Shown piece after piece: positions 34,001 to 44,252 of a stretch of DNA of 64,000 bases (position 1 is the stretch's first letter; each line of letters opens with the position of its first letter). Source of the stretch: Pyrenula massariospora. Lineage: Eukaryota > Ascomycota > Eurotiomycetes > Pyrenulales > Pyrenulaceae. The position numbers and the translations under genes were made by a program. Under the pieces are notes generated by a model, which was not told where the DNA came from, ran no database searches, and worked only from the letters and a program-made list of their open reading frames with translations. The stretch covers positions 2,232,001 to 2,296,000 of the forward strand of contig JAGFMI010000005.1 of assembly GCA_021030905.1 (NCBI GenBank). Reading direction: 5' to 3'.

Positions 34001-34614
34001 ACGACTGCCGCATGTTTGGCGGAAGGGTCCGCGGTACCAAGCACCTTTTTTAGCCGGCCCATCTTCTCAGGAACCAAGATTTGCTTGATCTCCTGGATAT
34101 CTGAGCTCTCTTGCGTGACAAGTGCCAGATTAAACGTCGATTTTATTCTTTCTAGTCGAGAAAGAATCTTCTTAATCTCTTCGATGCTCTCAGGCAACAG
34201 CAGGTACTTTGCAACCGTGCTGAGATCGATCGGTCCATCTTCTGAGAGATCTTTGGCTGTTTTCGATCTTTTTAAAAGACCATGCGCTATCGTTTTAACT
34301 GAATGATTGGACACCTTTTCGGCGTTGGCGAACAGTTTCTCCACATCGTCTAACAGTTCTTCACATTCCTTGAGATGTTTCTTGGACGCAGCGGCAAGTA
34401 GGCTTTCCTCCTCGTTTTCAAGGATCTCGTCCGCTTCCAGTAGACTTTGGACACCAAACAAAACTCCTCGGAGCATAGAAATTTCACTGATCAAACTGCG
34501 AAGCTCTCGGTGAGCACCCTTCACTGCCTTCACATATCTGCAGGTCTTGACAATAGCCCTCGTCGTAACATCGACAAGTGTTGAAATGCTTGCTGTAAGG
34601 GAAATTGGATCCAT
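31012..34614 (-). CDS. NACHT-ankyrin NLR (STAND) protein with C-terminal calycin-like domain
   Basis: Single exon, 1,200 residues. Residues 1 to about 190 are the fungal helical N-terminal domain (MDPISLTASISTLVDVT... with coiled, Leu-rich helices), of the helo-like/Fungal_N kind. NACHT domain: Walker A GIAGSGKT (237-244), Walker B MMYVVVDALDE (342-352), then SSREDAGIQ sensor region and a winged-helix part. About 740-1010 carry some five or six ankyrin repeats (TPLHRAIFNNRIGAVRVLLAHG, TPLQTATWLGKTDIVRMLLA, TALNGAAKHGLLTNVRKLIKAGADVN and others). Residues about 1030-1160 form a beta-rich unit (GGFWTGYFY, FGIGTDGIGEFDFEG, WHYSGFL, GGSWGKPGKEPFGTFEIWR) resembling calycin/lipocalin-like barrels of FBXO31-type proteins. 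Fungal NLRs sense non-self and can trigger cell death in allorecognition or defence. All key nucleotide-binding residues are present. Confidence 0.92.
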   Translation of the reverse strand: MDPISLTASISTLVDVTTRAIVKTCRYVKAVKGAHRELRSLISEISMLRGVLFGVQSLLEADEILENEEESLLAAASKKHLKECEELLDDVEKLFANAEKVSNHSVKTIAHGLLKRSKTAKDLSEDGPIDLSTVAKYLLLPESIEEIKKILSRLERIKSTFNLALVTQESSDIQEIKQILVPEKMGRLKKVLGTADPSAKHAAVVDQREKGTGEWMITGNTFLDWTKGKQQILWLSGIAGSGKTVLTSRAIDYLAENSSNTVDAGAAIAYFYCDFNDAGTTAEKNVLGGLLRCLLARDSALYNMFAKEFQRELSEEGESQLLEDIKNKLSNLLVAICQRYGMMYVVVDALDECVNPGQAAKVLRDLTKQSENIRLLFSSREDAGIQKEMADCQRLWINDLNQADLRQYVVNELARRAALPDCCILANVTLRNEVAERIVKDAAGMFQWAVCQIDHISYLPNAVEVRRSLDKLPPDLSATYQAMLKGIADRGTVFCALAQRTLQILASTRTTKALQARQLQEALAIDDSQNRLNPSALTNLRVILSACGRLVRFDARNMASQTAVSHQSIIDYLRSEQCRLGASPTQGFYLDTSKFHAQMATRCLKYLMFEQYFDMPTEAEMQKWKDSNSFLNYAIGYWIDHVSNASPKDRPIALLRRFLGTEEPEYFDTYRKYCTKCLWMYTYPRAVCVARVGPVDLLSSYAATIARGELVYALSWAANDGREDSLSCLLKVVKNREYDNIINDWGTPLHRAIFNNRIGAVRVLLAHGVSLDIQATRGTPLQTATWLGKTDIVRMLLAEKVDVNFDGDPEWEVDAKDIDEEGSPRGEPVLETELRTRTLRLLSAEDLARPRRIPSESDFAPDPEAKTVSTTTKPYGVNKWNYGPPLTGAAIRGYDVILQDLLKAGAKVNKIHGGHGTALNGAAKHGLLTNVRKLIKAGADVNIVAGIHGTALRSAVVGKSLGCVKALVAAGADVNARGSYFGTALKIARDNGSTAIANYLIQNGAKESPKEAITPDSKFRGESSLESLMGGFWTGYFYASPTAPGYPGQTQNAARMRIRFFPSNSFAKVAKTDHMPLFGIGTDGIGEFDFEGIVTSNSRISLIKTYKEHNWVWHYSGFLHENLNKRTCIGGSWGKPGKEPFGTFEIWRADVPREEPAPSRQSSGAGSEIFGTARKPRKVLTLPVKLKKDRPYCGQQSFIL

Positions 34615-36808
34615 TATGAATATCTTATTTAGAGTAATTTCATGTCGGAATATTTCAAGAACATTGTACCACGGCCGCTGGTTTTTATCCTCCTGACATG
34701 CTCGACGGTTGAAAGCCTCGTAAGCCGTTCACTATCGGACTAGTTCATGTCTGAAGTCCTGGATCACAGTCATTACCCAACTCGGAGTATGTGCCATTTA
34801 TATCGTATGTGAAACTGCAAGCTGCAGATTTTGAGGCACTGTGCCAGGTCTCCAAAACGCCAGAGAGCCCTGCCGTCGGCAAATTCGGGCGATTCTTGTG
34901 ATGCTGCAGGGATGCAACAGGATAAAACAGGGATTGTTGCGCATTGGGCGTATCATTTCTGCTGGGCGGGGAGGCGGTCCAGAAGCCAGCCAGGCCACCC
35001 TGGAGCTTATGGGCCGTTGATCTGCAGCGGCATTGAAGAAGCTTAACCGTCCGCCTCCCTGGACTGGAGCTTCATAAGCGTGAGTGGCTCCGGAGAATAA
35101 TGACACTGCACTGATGAGGCCTCTGCAAGGTACACATGCCGGAAAGTTGTCGTTGCTTAAGGGAGAACATGCATAGAGTCACGCAACAGCGGCATTGAAA
35201 AGATGTCGAGCCTCGATTGTGCTAATAACGAGCAGACCCGCTGTTTCATGGCCTCGACCGTCGGCGATGTAGACCCATCCGAGGATATGATTGATGAGAA
35301 CATCGTAAATCTTCTCAGCCGTGAGCATTTATTGGCGCCGTGGAGCCGCCGAAACCCGAGATTTAGCTTGTGTTGGCTTCAGCCTTGCTACATTCTCTTT
35401 TGTAATTTCCGATGTCACAAATCTATTCTACCGCCTGCCTCTCGCTTCCTGACAGCAATCAAGGTACTTGTGCCAATTCAACGCCTAGCGATTTTCCGAC
35501 ATAGGTCTTGAGTATGCTTCGACAGACCGGACTCTAGAGATTGTGAGACGCTGCCTAAAAATTTTCAGAACGGTATCGCGTGGTCGATGGGAATTGACAG
35601 CCCAAATCACGACAAAGATGCATAATAATGTCTTGCCATGATTAGAGTCAACGTGCGATAGAAGTCTGATGCGCCTCTACGCGTCTCTCTTCTAGGAATC
35701 CGGCTTCTCTATTGTCTTAAACTTTTCTTCCCTCTTCTGGTCTCGACCTCAACCCCTGCCTCTCTAGGAGTTCGTGCAAAGTTATTCCCAATTTCGTCAA
35801 TTTTCCAAAGGCGTCCGTCTGTCAGCAACGTGCATCTCACACGAAGCGATTGCTTATCACTTCCCGGACCTCCTACTCACTTAGATCCGATTCCACGAGT
35901 CCGATTCCAGGATTGCGGTTGCGACAATTGAGTATTTCTAAACGAAAGTTTCGACTGTGGCTCAATTGCGCTGATGAAAACTCGAGCTTTCTTCTATCCG
36001 TGGAAGCGTTCAACAGTAATTGATCAGTCCTACCTCTTTAATTCTAGATGATTCTTTATGAGCTATTCTACCCGTAAGACCAGACTAGTCGCCCTCTACG
36101 CTGAGAGATACGTCAAGCCTGCATTATCAATGAATCTTTAACTCCCTATAATTTTGGATGATTGCGGCAGATCATGTTCTATCATGGCAATAGAAATTGA
36201 TCAATACTTGCAGTGCAATTAATACTCGAACGAGCGGATCGCTAGCGATGGATTCGAAGCCACGGCCACCGTAGGCTTTGCATCCTCCCTAACCCCTACG
36301 CAAGATTTTCCTTACGGAAGCACTCGCGTAGTCATCGATTCAGCACCCTGGTATCATCGTCCAGCTCTGGGGTCAAGATCTCATTCGGCCGTTGTCGAAC
36401 GTACCACACGTCGCCGAGGGGGAATACCTAGAAGCAAGCTGCGTTGATTTTGCAAGCCTAGACCTTCACCTAAATGTTTAGTTTGTCGTGTTGCATATTC
36501 GGTCTCCACAAAATACGAAGACAATGCTAAAACACGTCTTGTTACTTATTGAAAGTCTATGACTACGCGCCTTCCACGTTCACGTGAGATACGGACCTGG
36601 ATAGGCAACGAGCAAACGATGGTGATTGCCATGTTTGTTCACTATACCTGCATCTTGCGGGCTATGAACAAAGCTTGTCGACAATCAAATAACGATTTTT
36701 CCATCAGACTTCCATGATTATACTTTATGCCACCGTCAGCTAGTTCCGGGATCTACTTGTGAGCTTCTCAATTGAGTCTATCCTGACAATATCATTCTTT
36801 TTGTAAGC
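34615..36808. other. 2.2-kb gene-poor region upstream of the NLR
   Basis: Contains the NLR promoter and the 5' side of the zinc-ribbon gene. A plus-strand frame at 35203-35511 has no recognisable relatives. The motif CAGCGGCATTGAA occurs twice, near 35025 and 35187. The part from about 35900 to 36700 is AT-richer with short repeated TA-containing words but no terminal repeats or transposase remains. I see no RNA gene. Confidence 0.45.
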
Positions 36809-37697
36809 ATGAACGATTCTCATGCACCACGGTCCCCACCAGGCAGACCAGGCGAGAGCCCATCTGGCTCACCTTTAGATGAACAATACCTGACACACGT
36901 TTATGCGAAGCTCGTCGTCGCATCTGGAAGCTGGATTTGCGGACAATGTGGCGCTCAACTTCGACATCCAAAGTCCTGGCCAATGACCGATTACGCTCGG
37001 ATCTGCAGTCACTGTGGGCTATACAACGCTTTTCTTTCTGCTGATCTGTGGGTCCATATCGTTCGTTCAGTCGTTCAGTGACTCTCGTCTTCTCTGTTGA
37101 AGGTCACATGTGCTGACTCTCTTGCACATAAACAGCAATTTGGCTGAGCGCTCCTTTAATAACGCCCAGCAGTGGTGGATCAGTCAGCTACCTATCCACG
37201 ATGAAAAGTCCGATGATGCCCTCTCAAGCTCAGATAAGGAGAACGCTGATCCGCTCATCAACCTCCTGGCCCTCTACGAAAACTTGCCTAGCAGCGAGAG
37301 ATTTACATCGCAAACATTTGATGGGGATAGCGAAGATGATCAAAGCGATGCAGCCGAAACTGCATGGCAACCACGCCAGCCATTGAGCGAGCTTGATCCT
37401 TGCTCGCTAGAGCCACTTGAAGCTTTACCCGAGACTCATTCGGATTACCAAGACGCTGTCCATGGACTTGCTGCGGACCTGCCCAGGGACCGATATGGCC
37501 AAGAATTCAGCATCCGAGAAGATGATGGCAGTATACTTTCTACCAGCGACGAAGCTGGACAATCTTTGAGGGACACGCCGGTTGAGTCTGAAGCGAACGG
37601 TACAAATGGCAAAATCCTCAACGATCCATCTTCGGCATCATCTAGCAGCGCCTCTTTCTGCTCGTCAAACTCGGATGATGAGTTTCACAGAGCATAG
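36809..37697 (+). CDS. Zinc-ribbon protein of unknown function with acidic Ser-rich tail
   Basis: Two exons are proposed (36809-37047 and 37136-37697, 88-nt intron, donor GTGGGT), 266 residues. The N-terminal 25 residues are Pro/Ser/Gly-rich. A four-cysteine knuckle pair follows: C44-x2-C47 and C66-x2-C69 separated by 18 residues (ICGQCG ... ICSHCG), the spacing of a small zinc ribbon. After a short helix (ERSFNNAQQWWISQLP) the rest is acidic and Ser-rich, predicted disordered, with an end of repeated Ser and Asp/Glu. I recognise no named family. The acidic tail and zinc ribbon would fit a nuclear or protein-binding role, which is only inference. The intron donor is the least certain point; the reading frame supports it. 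Confidence 0.65.
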
Positions 37698-38736
37698 GTT
37701 GCCTGTGGCCTGGAAACATTGCTACGAGTGTACGACTTAGCAGACGACCCCGAATCATCACCACACGAGGAGTCGGAGAATGTCGGCGAATGAGATAGCA
37801 AATACTCGTCTACTGGGTGGAAGATTACGTGAAGGGCTTACGGTCTTGAAGTAAAAGAGGCGTGATAGCTGCAAAGGACTGGCCGAATATATTGACGTGG
37901 GGTATGGGCGTTTTATGTAGAGGAAGCTGTTGATTAGTAATCTGACTCGGACTCTAATTATTCTCTCTTAAAATATACGTCTAGCCCTGCGTTTAAGTAA
38001 TCTCTGCCTCTAACATCACAAAATGGAAATCTGATGTATGCCACGTCAATACATGCTGCATTATTCATCCCCGAGCCACCAATGGACATCTACTCAGCCA
38101 CCTCGCGTATAGAAGAAATCTACACTCAACGATCCATCCTCCGCCACCCTGTCCAGCACCCCAATCCACATTGATGACAGAGAATGCCACGCATTTCCCA
38201 GCGATTTCCAGAAAGGCTACCTCGACAGCAACACTTCAATCGACAGAAATACCATGCCTGCTCCACTGCGAACGTAGATGGCACCCGTCCGTCAGGTTAC
38301 CACCATGGTTGATGAACCGTCTGATGATAGACCGTCCGTCAGCGCCGAGGACGACGCAGTTAGCGAACTTTGTGAACCACGTTTACAGGGGACGAGCAGA
38401 TGCCGTGAGCTCGCAGGGTGTTCGTTTTGGCTCGGGGTAGAGGGAAGGAGGCGTTGGGAGGATCGGAAGGGTGGTTCTCAGAGAGATACGCGTAGACTTG
38501 ACGGGGTTAAGGAGAGTAATGATTCTGAGAGGCAGCGCTTTCGTAGGTTGGGTTTCAGGACATCGAGCCCCATTGATGAAAGGTTTCACGGAAACGACAG
38601 CTAGATGCCATTATACCTAAACAGGATTGACGACGGGCTATGAGATGGTCGAATCGAGCCGGTGTATTTTGACTGCGCCAAGTGTTGAAATGTGTTCCGT
38701 TGTAAATGGAAGACTTTTATTCTTGATATCCAAATT
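37698..38736. other. Convergent intergenic region
   Basis: Between the stop codons of the zinc-ribbon gene and of dihydroxy-acid dehydratase. A plus-strand frame at 38278-38604 (108 codons, Arg/Asp/Ser-rich) starts with ATG but shows no family resemblance, so it is left uncalled. An AT-rich patch lies at 37930-38000. No repeats seen. Confidence 0.45.
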
Positions 38737-40655
38737 CTATGTCGCAGTGTCTGTTATACAACCTCGACTCGCATCTCCAACTAACTTGGCGTATTTACCC
38801 AATGTTCCTCTCGTTACCCTGGGCTGCATTGGCTTCATCTCCCACTCCGCTTTCCTCCTCCCCATCTCTTCCTGTCCGACTAAAAGATTTACTTCCCTCT
38901 TCACTGCATCTATTTCGACTTCATCGCCATCTTTTACAAGAGCAATCGGACCACCCTCAACCGCTTCTGGGACCACATGCCCAATCAAGAATCCGTGACT
39001 TCCTCCGCTGAAACGCCCGTCTGTAATCAACGCAACATCTTTGCCTAGACCCGCGCCCATAATCGCAGAGCTAGGTTTCAGCATCTCGGGCATTCCTGGT
39101 GCGCCCCTAGGACCCTCATGTCGGATGATGACGACGGTCTTCTCGCCCTTCTTGAACCGATTTGATTCAAACGCCTCAACCATGGCTTCTTCGCTGTCGA
39201 AGACTCGGGCTTTGCCACAGAAGCGCAAGCCTTCTTTGCCGGTTATTTTTCCTACGCAACCGCCGGGCGAGAGGGTGCCGCGCAGAATTTGGATATGGCC
39301 TGTCGATTTGATTGGAGCGGTCAAGGGGCGGATGATGGATTGAGTGGGCTTGGAACTGTCTGAAGGAAAGAGGTCTGGGGCGTTGGCGACATTTTCGGCA
39401 AGGGTTTTACCCGTGACGGTCATGGTGCTGCCGTCGAGGAGAGATTCGGAGAGGAGGTACTTAATTAAGCTTGGGGTGCCACCGATGGCATAGAGGTCGG
39501 CCATAACATATTTTCCTGAGGGTTTCAGGTCAGCAAGGAATGGAACGCGGTCACTGACTCTTTGGAAGTCATCAATAGTCAGGGGCACGTTGACTGAAGA
39601 GGCAATGGCTAGAAGGTGGAGGACCGCATTTGTAGAGCCTCCGGTGGCCATAACGAGAGTCATTGCGTTTTCAAAAGCAGTGCGCGTGAGAATATCGCGA
39701 GGTCTTATGTCTTCTTTCAGGAGGTTCGTGATGGCGGAGCCTGCGGCAAGGCACTCAAGCTGTTTTGCTTTGGATTCTGCTGGGTTGGAGGAGGAGCCAG
39801 GGAGAGTAAGACCCATCACTTCGATGGCGCTGGCCATCGTATTGGCCGTGTACATTCCACCGCAAGCACCACCTCCAGGGCAGGCGTGGCGGATGACGTC
39901 GAAGCGCTGCTCTTCAGTCATTTCTCCGGATAGGAACTGGCCGTAGGACTGGAAGGCAGAGACGATATCTATGTCAGCATTATTCTGAGTCTTTGCGCAG
40001 CCGGGGGCAATTGAGCCGCCGTAGACCATTATTGAAGGCCGGTTGACACGGCCCATGGCCATAACCACGCCGGGCATGTTCTTGTCACAGCCTGGAAGCG
40101 AAATGTTGGCGTCGTACCATTGGCCTTGCATGACAGTCTCTACTGAGTCGGCGATGATTTCCCTTGACTGTAATGAATACCGCATCCCCGTTGTGCCCAT
40201 TGAGATGGCGTCAGATACGCCAATGCTATTGAATTGCATTGGGACGAGGCCTGCCTTTGCGACACCTTCCTTTACCTTGTCCGACAAACTCATCAAGTGC
40301 ATATTGCACGGATTTCCGGCATACCATACTGAGGATATGCCGATTTGTGGTTTGTTCATATCTTCATCAGAGAGCCCAGTGGCATAAAGCATGGCCTGAG
40401 AGGCGCCTTGTGACTTGGGTTGTGTGACATGGCGGGAGACTTTGTTCAGACCGGGAGGGAGATCAGAGGGCGAAGCTTGACTATGACCTAACGCTGTCGA
40501 GAAGAGACGCGTCGGTCTATTGGAGGTCAGCTTGATCGACTGCTGGCGTAAATTTAAGTGGGTTCCTAACTACAGACGACTCACCTATAGTAACTTGGAT
40601 GTGCTAATTTTGAGCACTTGGGTGCTCTCAGAGCCACGACTCCAAGCCGTAACAT
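38737..40655 (-). CDS. ILV3: Dihydroxy-acid dehydratase, mitochondrial
   Basis: Two exons (40655-40585 and 40516-38737; GTGAGT donor, GCTGAC branch, 68-nt intron), 616 residues. Exon 1 plus the start of exon 2 give a mitochondrial presequence rich in Arg, Ala and Ser with the likely cleavage region [11 protein letters not shown]. The mature protein carries all IlvD/Edd hallmarks: the iron-sulfur cysteines in [18 protein letters not shown] and [16 protein letters not shown], then [14 protein letters not shown] and the C-terminal swivel domain with [21 protein letters not shown]. The enzyme dehydrates dihydroxy-isovalerate and dihydroxy-methylvalerate to the 2-keto acids that give valine, leucine and isoleucine. 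Without the intron the frame would lack a presequence, which supports the model. Symbol by orthology with yeast ILV3. Confidence 0.95.
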
Positions 40656-41138
40656 AACCGAGCCCAGGAGGAGAAGTCCCGCGGTCACCGCATACAGTCG
40701 AGTGTTGAGAAAGGGGAACTTTCTCACGGTGAGCTCTTACAATGCCCATCGGTGATTTGGAGCGCAAATTTTGAGTCACAAATTCCTCGAGTCTGGGGAA
40801 ATTCTGCCGCTCTACTCCGCTTTCGCTTGGGACCAATGGCATGAAGCTGAGGGTCAGCAATTTGGAGGAGCGGGGGAAGGGAGAGCGAGCCAGTCAATTG
40901 AGTGGGAAAGGACCTCCAGCGTTTGTCTGAACATGGTGATGGGTCATTGTTATCATGCCTGTAATGTGTTTTCTAATTTTTGAGCTCGCATCTTCTGTGC
41001 CCCGGGCACGCTGTATGCTTTCTTGGCTATGTCAATGGAATTCATGTGAATGCAGACAGCGTGATTGACCAATTCAAGTGTGACCTTCCTAAGAATTCAG
41101 CATTCAAACATAATACATTTCAAGCACATCATAGATAT
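40656..41138. promoter_or_regulatory. Promoter region of ILV3 and 3' flank of the kinase gene
   Basis: Both flanking genes read leftwards, so this 483-base gap holds the kinase terminator and the ILV3 promoter. A TGAGTCAC sequence at 40772-40779, matching the TGACTCA-type Gcn4/Cpc1 site in core (TGAGTCA), lies about 120 bases upstream of the ILV3 start. General amino-acid control of this gene is therefore plausible. Confidence 0.45.
40772..40778. promoter_or_regulatory. Candidate Cpc1/Gcn4 site upstream of ILV3
   Basis: TGAGTCA is the palindromic core bound by the fungal bZIP factor Gcn4/CPC-1 that induces amino-acid biosynthesis genes on starvation. It sits about 120 bases upstream of the ILV3 ATG. 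A 7-base match can occur by chance, but the position and the target gene fit. Confidence 0.45.
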
Positions 41139-43251
41139 TCACAGAACCTCCTCTTCCACTCGTTCCAAGCCATCTGGAACATCAATGCCGCCATGTACCC
41201 AATGCATGGCACCCACCTCTTCAAGAGATATGCGTCGACTATTACGTTTGAGCAGTCCCTCAACACAGAGTCGAGCTCCTTCTAAATCCTGGCCCTTTTC
41301 TGGGTCCCACTCTGTGTCCTCGTCTCCGTACTTGTACCATGCCCATTCGCAACGCGCAATGCGGTGGGGAGTTCTAGCCCTCAGCTTGATCGGATCGCCT
41401 CGCGCATTGGGTAACGGATCGAAAGGTAGCCTTCCTTCCATTATTGCATACAGAAGAACACCTAGAGCCCATGCATCGGTTTGCCGTCCATCATATGGTT
41501 GGCCCATCAGAAGTTCTGGTGCCGCGTAATCTTCAGAGCCACATCGAGTCTCGAGGAGCGGGCTTTCAGGTGGCTTGGGGAATCGACGGGAAAGGCCAAG
41601 ATCGGTGAGTGTGACAACTGGACGATCAATCTTTTGCCAATCCGAGACGGCAGGTAGAACCGTGAGAGGCAGATTGAAGAGTACATCTAGGACAAGTCAG
41701 CAATGGGTCGGCGGTCAAAGGACAATCACACCCACTCTCAAGCTTTATGTCTCGGTGAACGATAAAATTGGCGTGGAGATATCGCACAGCCGAGACAAGT
41801 TCTGAGAACATCCGTCGAATCAGACCAGGGCTGAGGTATTGTGACCTTTCCGTCGCGAGATCAAACAAATCGCCACCCGGACAATAGTTGAGAACTAATA
41901 ACGAACGCTTTTCTTCTTGACCAATTGCCTTTAGGTGTACCAGACATGGATGGTTGATGCTTTTAAGAATGTCAACCTCTCTCTTTAGCGACACCTCTAT
42001 CCTTTCTTCGTCTGCACCGCCCGCTGGTCCGTGTTCAACAACCTTGACGGCAACAGCTCTAAGAGATCTCGCTCTTGCGCCTATTAGCGTTAGGCTTTCT
42101 CGATTCCAATCGATGTCGTCTTGACCGCTCTCTACTTGTCTGACAGCCAGATAAACCTTACTAAACGTCCCTTGACCAAGCAATCTTATCGACTTGTATC
42201 GCTTATGGTGGCCAGAAGCTACCGAGATCGCCGTGTAGAATCCTTGCCGAGTTGACTTTGGCGGCATAGCAGAGTCATCATCGCCGCTCAAGACGTCACC
42301 ACTCGAACTTTCAGGCGGCGTTGGAGGCTTCTGTATTGGCGTAGCGACTCCTCGCTTCTCCCCAAGGTATTCTTCTCGCTGCAGACCTGCTGTTGCTGGT
42401 GCTTGGTCAGCGGGAGGAACCGAGGTCGATACCGCGAGATTTCTCGGCCTGGGACTATTGAGGGGATCTGGCACATAGTCACTAATACTTCGATGGCCAG
42501 AGACGTTGTTGGAAGCGATGGACTTTATTATGCCTGGTGGAGAATTCTGAGTGTCGGCAGATGATGGTCGGAGGCCGTGGTACTGTTTTCTCTTTGGAGG
42601 AGAAGACAGAGTTGTCGTTCTCGCGGTTATGTAGTCGCCCTGCGCCTCCGTTCTCGAAGCTGCCGAGGATGCTCTGGACCGCGAACGTAGCGCAAGCCCA
42701 AATGGATCTTTTCCCACCCCGACAGGCGAGGGGAGAGGTGTGATATCCATCATGGCGGCTAATTGGGGGGATGATATGGTAGACCCTGGCGAGATGGAGC
42801 CAGCAGTAGAATATAGGGTAGTCCGGATGCTGGGCGTGCGACGGGGTAGACTGGCGGTAGAAGTGCTCCGACGGAGGTAGCCATCGGCATCGGATGAGGG
42901 AGAAAGCGTTGGAGGTTGAGAGGAAGGAGTGTCTGTTTCAACTGGAAAGGCTCCGGTGGTATTGGAGTTCTGGGGAATTGGTGCTATGGAGGCGTTTGCC
43001 TGCCGTGCTGCGAAATTGTGTTTGAGTAGGGTGTTGTAGTCCAAGGGTAATGACGGCTTGGAGCTGTCGAACCTGGCGGCTTCATGGCCGAATTTGAGAG
43101 GGGGAGGGCTTGCTTGGAGGCCTTCTTGAAGCATAGCCGGAAAGTCTTCGTGATTGCGACCAACATTGGCGGACGTGGGCTCGAGAGGTGTTCGAGGTTC
43201 TTCTTGCGGAGGGGCGCGTGTCAAGTTCGTTGCAGCATGTGGAGCCGCCAT
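41139..43251 (-). CDS. Serine/threonine protein kinase with DLG activation motif
   Basis: Two exons (43251-41736 and 41686-41139, 49-nt intron), 687 residues. Residues 1 to about 345 are Ser/Pro/Thr-rich and disordered. The kinase domain follows: Gly loop LGQGTFSKV (from about 358), Lys AVKVV (K403), alpha-C Glu (E425), catalytic HRDIKLEN (D501, formed across the intron), metal site LTDLGLS (D534) in place of the usual DFG, CGSEDYAAPELLMG, and the lower-lobe AWALGVLLYAIMEGRLPFD. The layout fits CAMK-like fungal kinases such as yeast PRR1/PRR2, but I cannot fix orthology. All catalytic residues are present, so activity is expected. It has long Ser/Pro stretches (SPTL-type and TPxSP sites) that could be targets of CDKs or MAP kinases. 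The start is the first ATG of the open frame. Confidence 0.9.
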
Positions 43252-44252
43252 TGCTGGGCAGCGGGCACTCCAACAGCGAGCCTTTCGCGAATAGATGCAG
43301 ATTGCAGCTCGTCAATAGCGAGGACATTCAAGTCGGCCTTTGGTGACGGTATTCGTGAAAGCACGTTGAGGATGTGCCTGAGGTTATGGTGGAGGGACCA
43401 TGGATAACAACGAGGATACCTAACAAGGGTCAAGGATCGGGGATGGTGTAGCTGTTCCTGTTAGTCCTAGGGGCGGGAAGGGCTGGACCAGCCGAGGGCA
43501 TCGACGTTGGTAGATACGAATCATCGAGGAGGGAATCTGTCCGATGGAGCCTTCCAGGCACGAGCTGCAGGCCGAGCCTGTTACTGGTCCATTGATCTTA
43601 TCAACCATGTCTTTGCGGCTTTGTGTGTCCGAAAGCTTGCTCGAAATAACCCTCCCGGCCACTATCACTCTTTGGGACACATCAACATCTCAACACCGAC
43701 ATCTTTCACCCCGGCAAAAACGGGTCTATACGAGTTTATGAAGCCCATTATTCGGCCAACATGAACGAGTCGCCACTCTTCATCACCTGAAGCTCCGGCA
43801 TTATGAGATTCTGTACTTGATCGCACAGTGATAAAGATCGTGAATTGGACGGCGAGCCTTCTGCATTATAGTACTGTAGGGTAAATGAAGCTTTTCACTG
43901 ACATAAGGCCCGGCGGTGAATTTCCTTGCGATGATCAATCCGCTCCTTCCGTCAGCAATGATCATCCTGTGAAATTTACATACGATCTCATTGACTGCAA
44001 TCACTAGCAAAGACCGCCGGATGGCACCGCGCATCTTGAACACCGGGATAAGTGAATGATTTTGATTGTCACGCGGTCTGCTGATCGTACCTGCTTGGTA
44101 TTTGTGAGGCAGTTCCAGTTTACAGAGACAGTGCCATGAAAATCAGCGCGTGAACGCTCGGTGCACCCTGCCTAGATTCTCTCTGTAATTGTTTATAGGC
44201 ATCCACCTTCACTTACCTCTTTCATCAAGCCCACCATGCTGTTCTCCACTCG
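43252..44252. other. Divergent intergenic region
   Basis: One kilobase between the starts of the kinase gene and the orphan gene. It contains only shadow frames and should carry both promoters. No repeats or RNA genes were recognised. Confidence 0.5.

Noticed and set aside
35203-35511. 102-codon plus-strand frame upstream of the zinc-ribbon gene
   Set aside because: No family resemblance, unusual composition, and no splice partner; kept as intergenic.
36241-36270. TTCGAA-containing stretch resembling a tRNA B box
   Set aside because: No matching A box, acceptor stem or cloverleaf arms around it.
38278-38604. 108-codon plus-strand frame beside ILV3
   Set aside because: Starts with ATG but is Arg/Ser/Asp low-complexity with no relatives I can name; not enough support.
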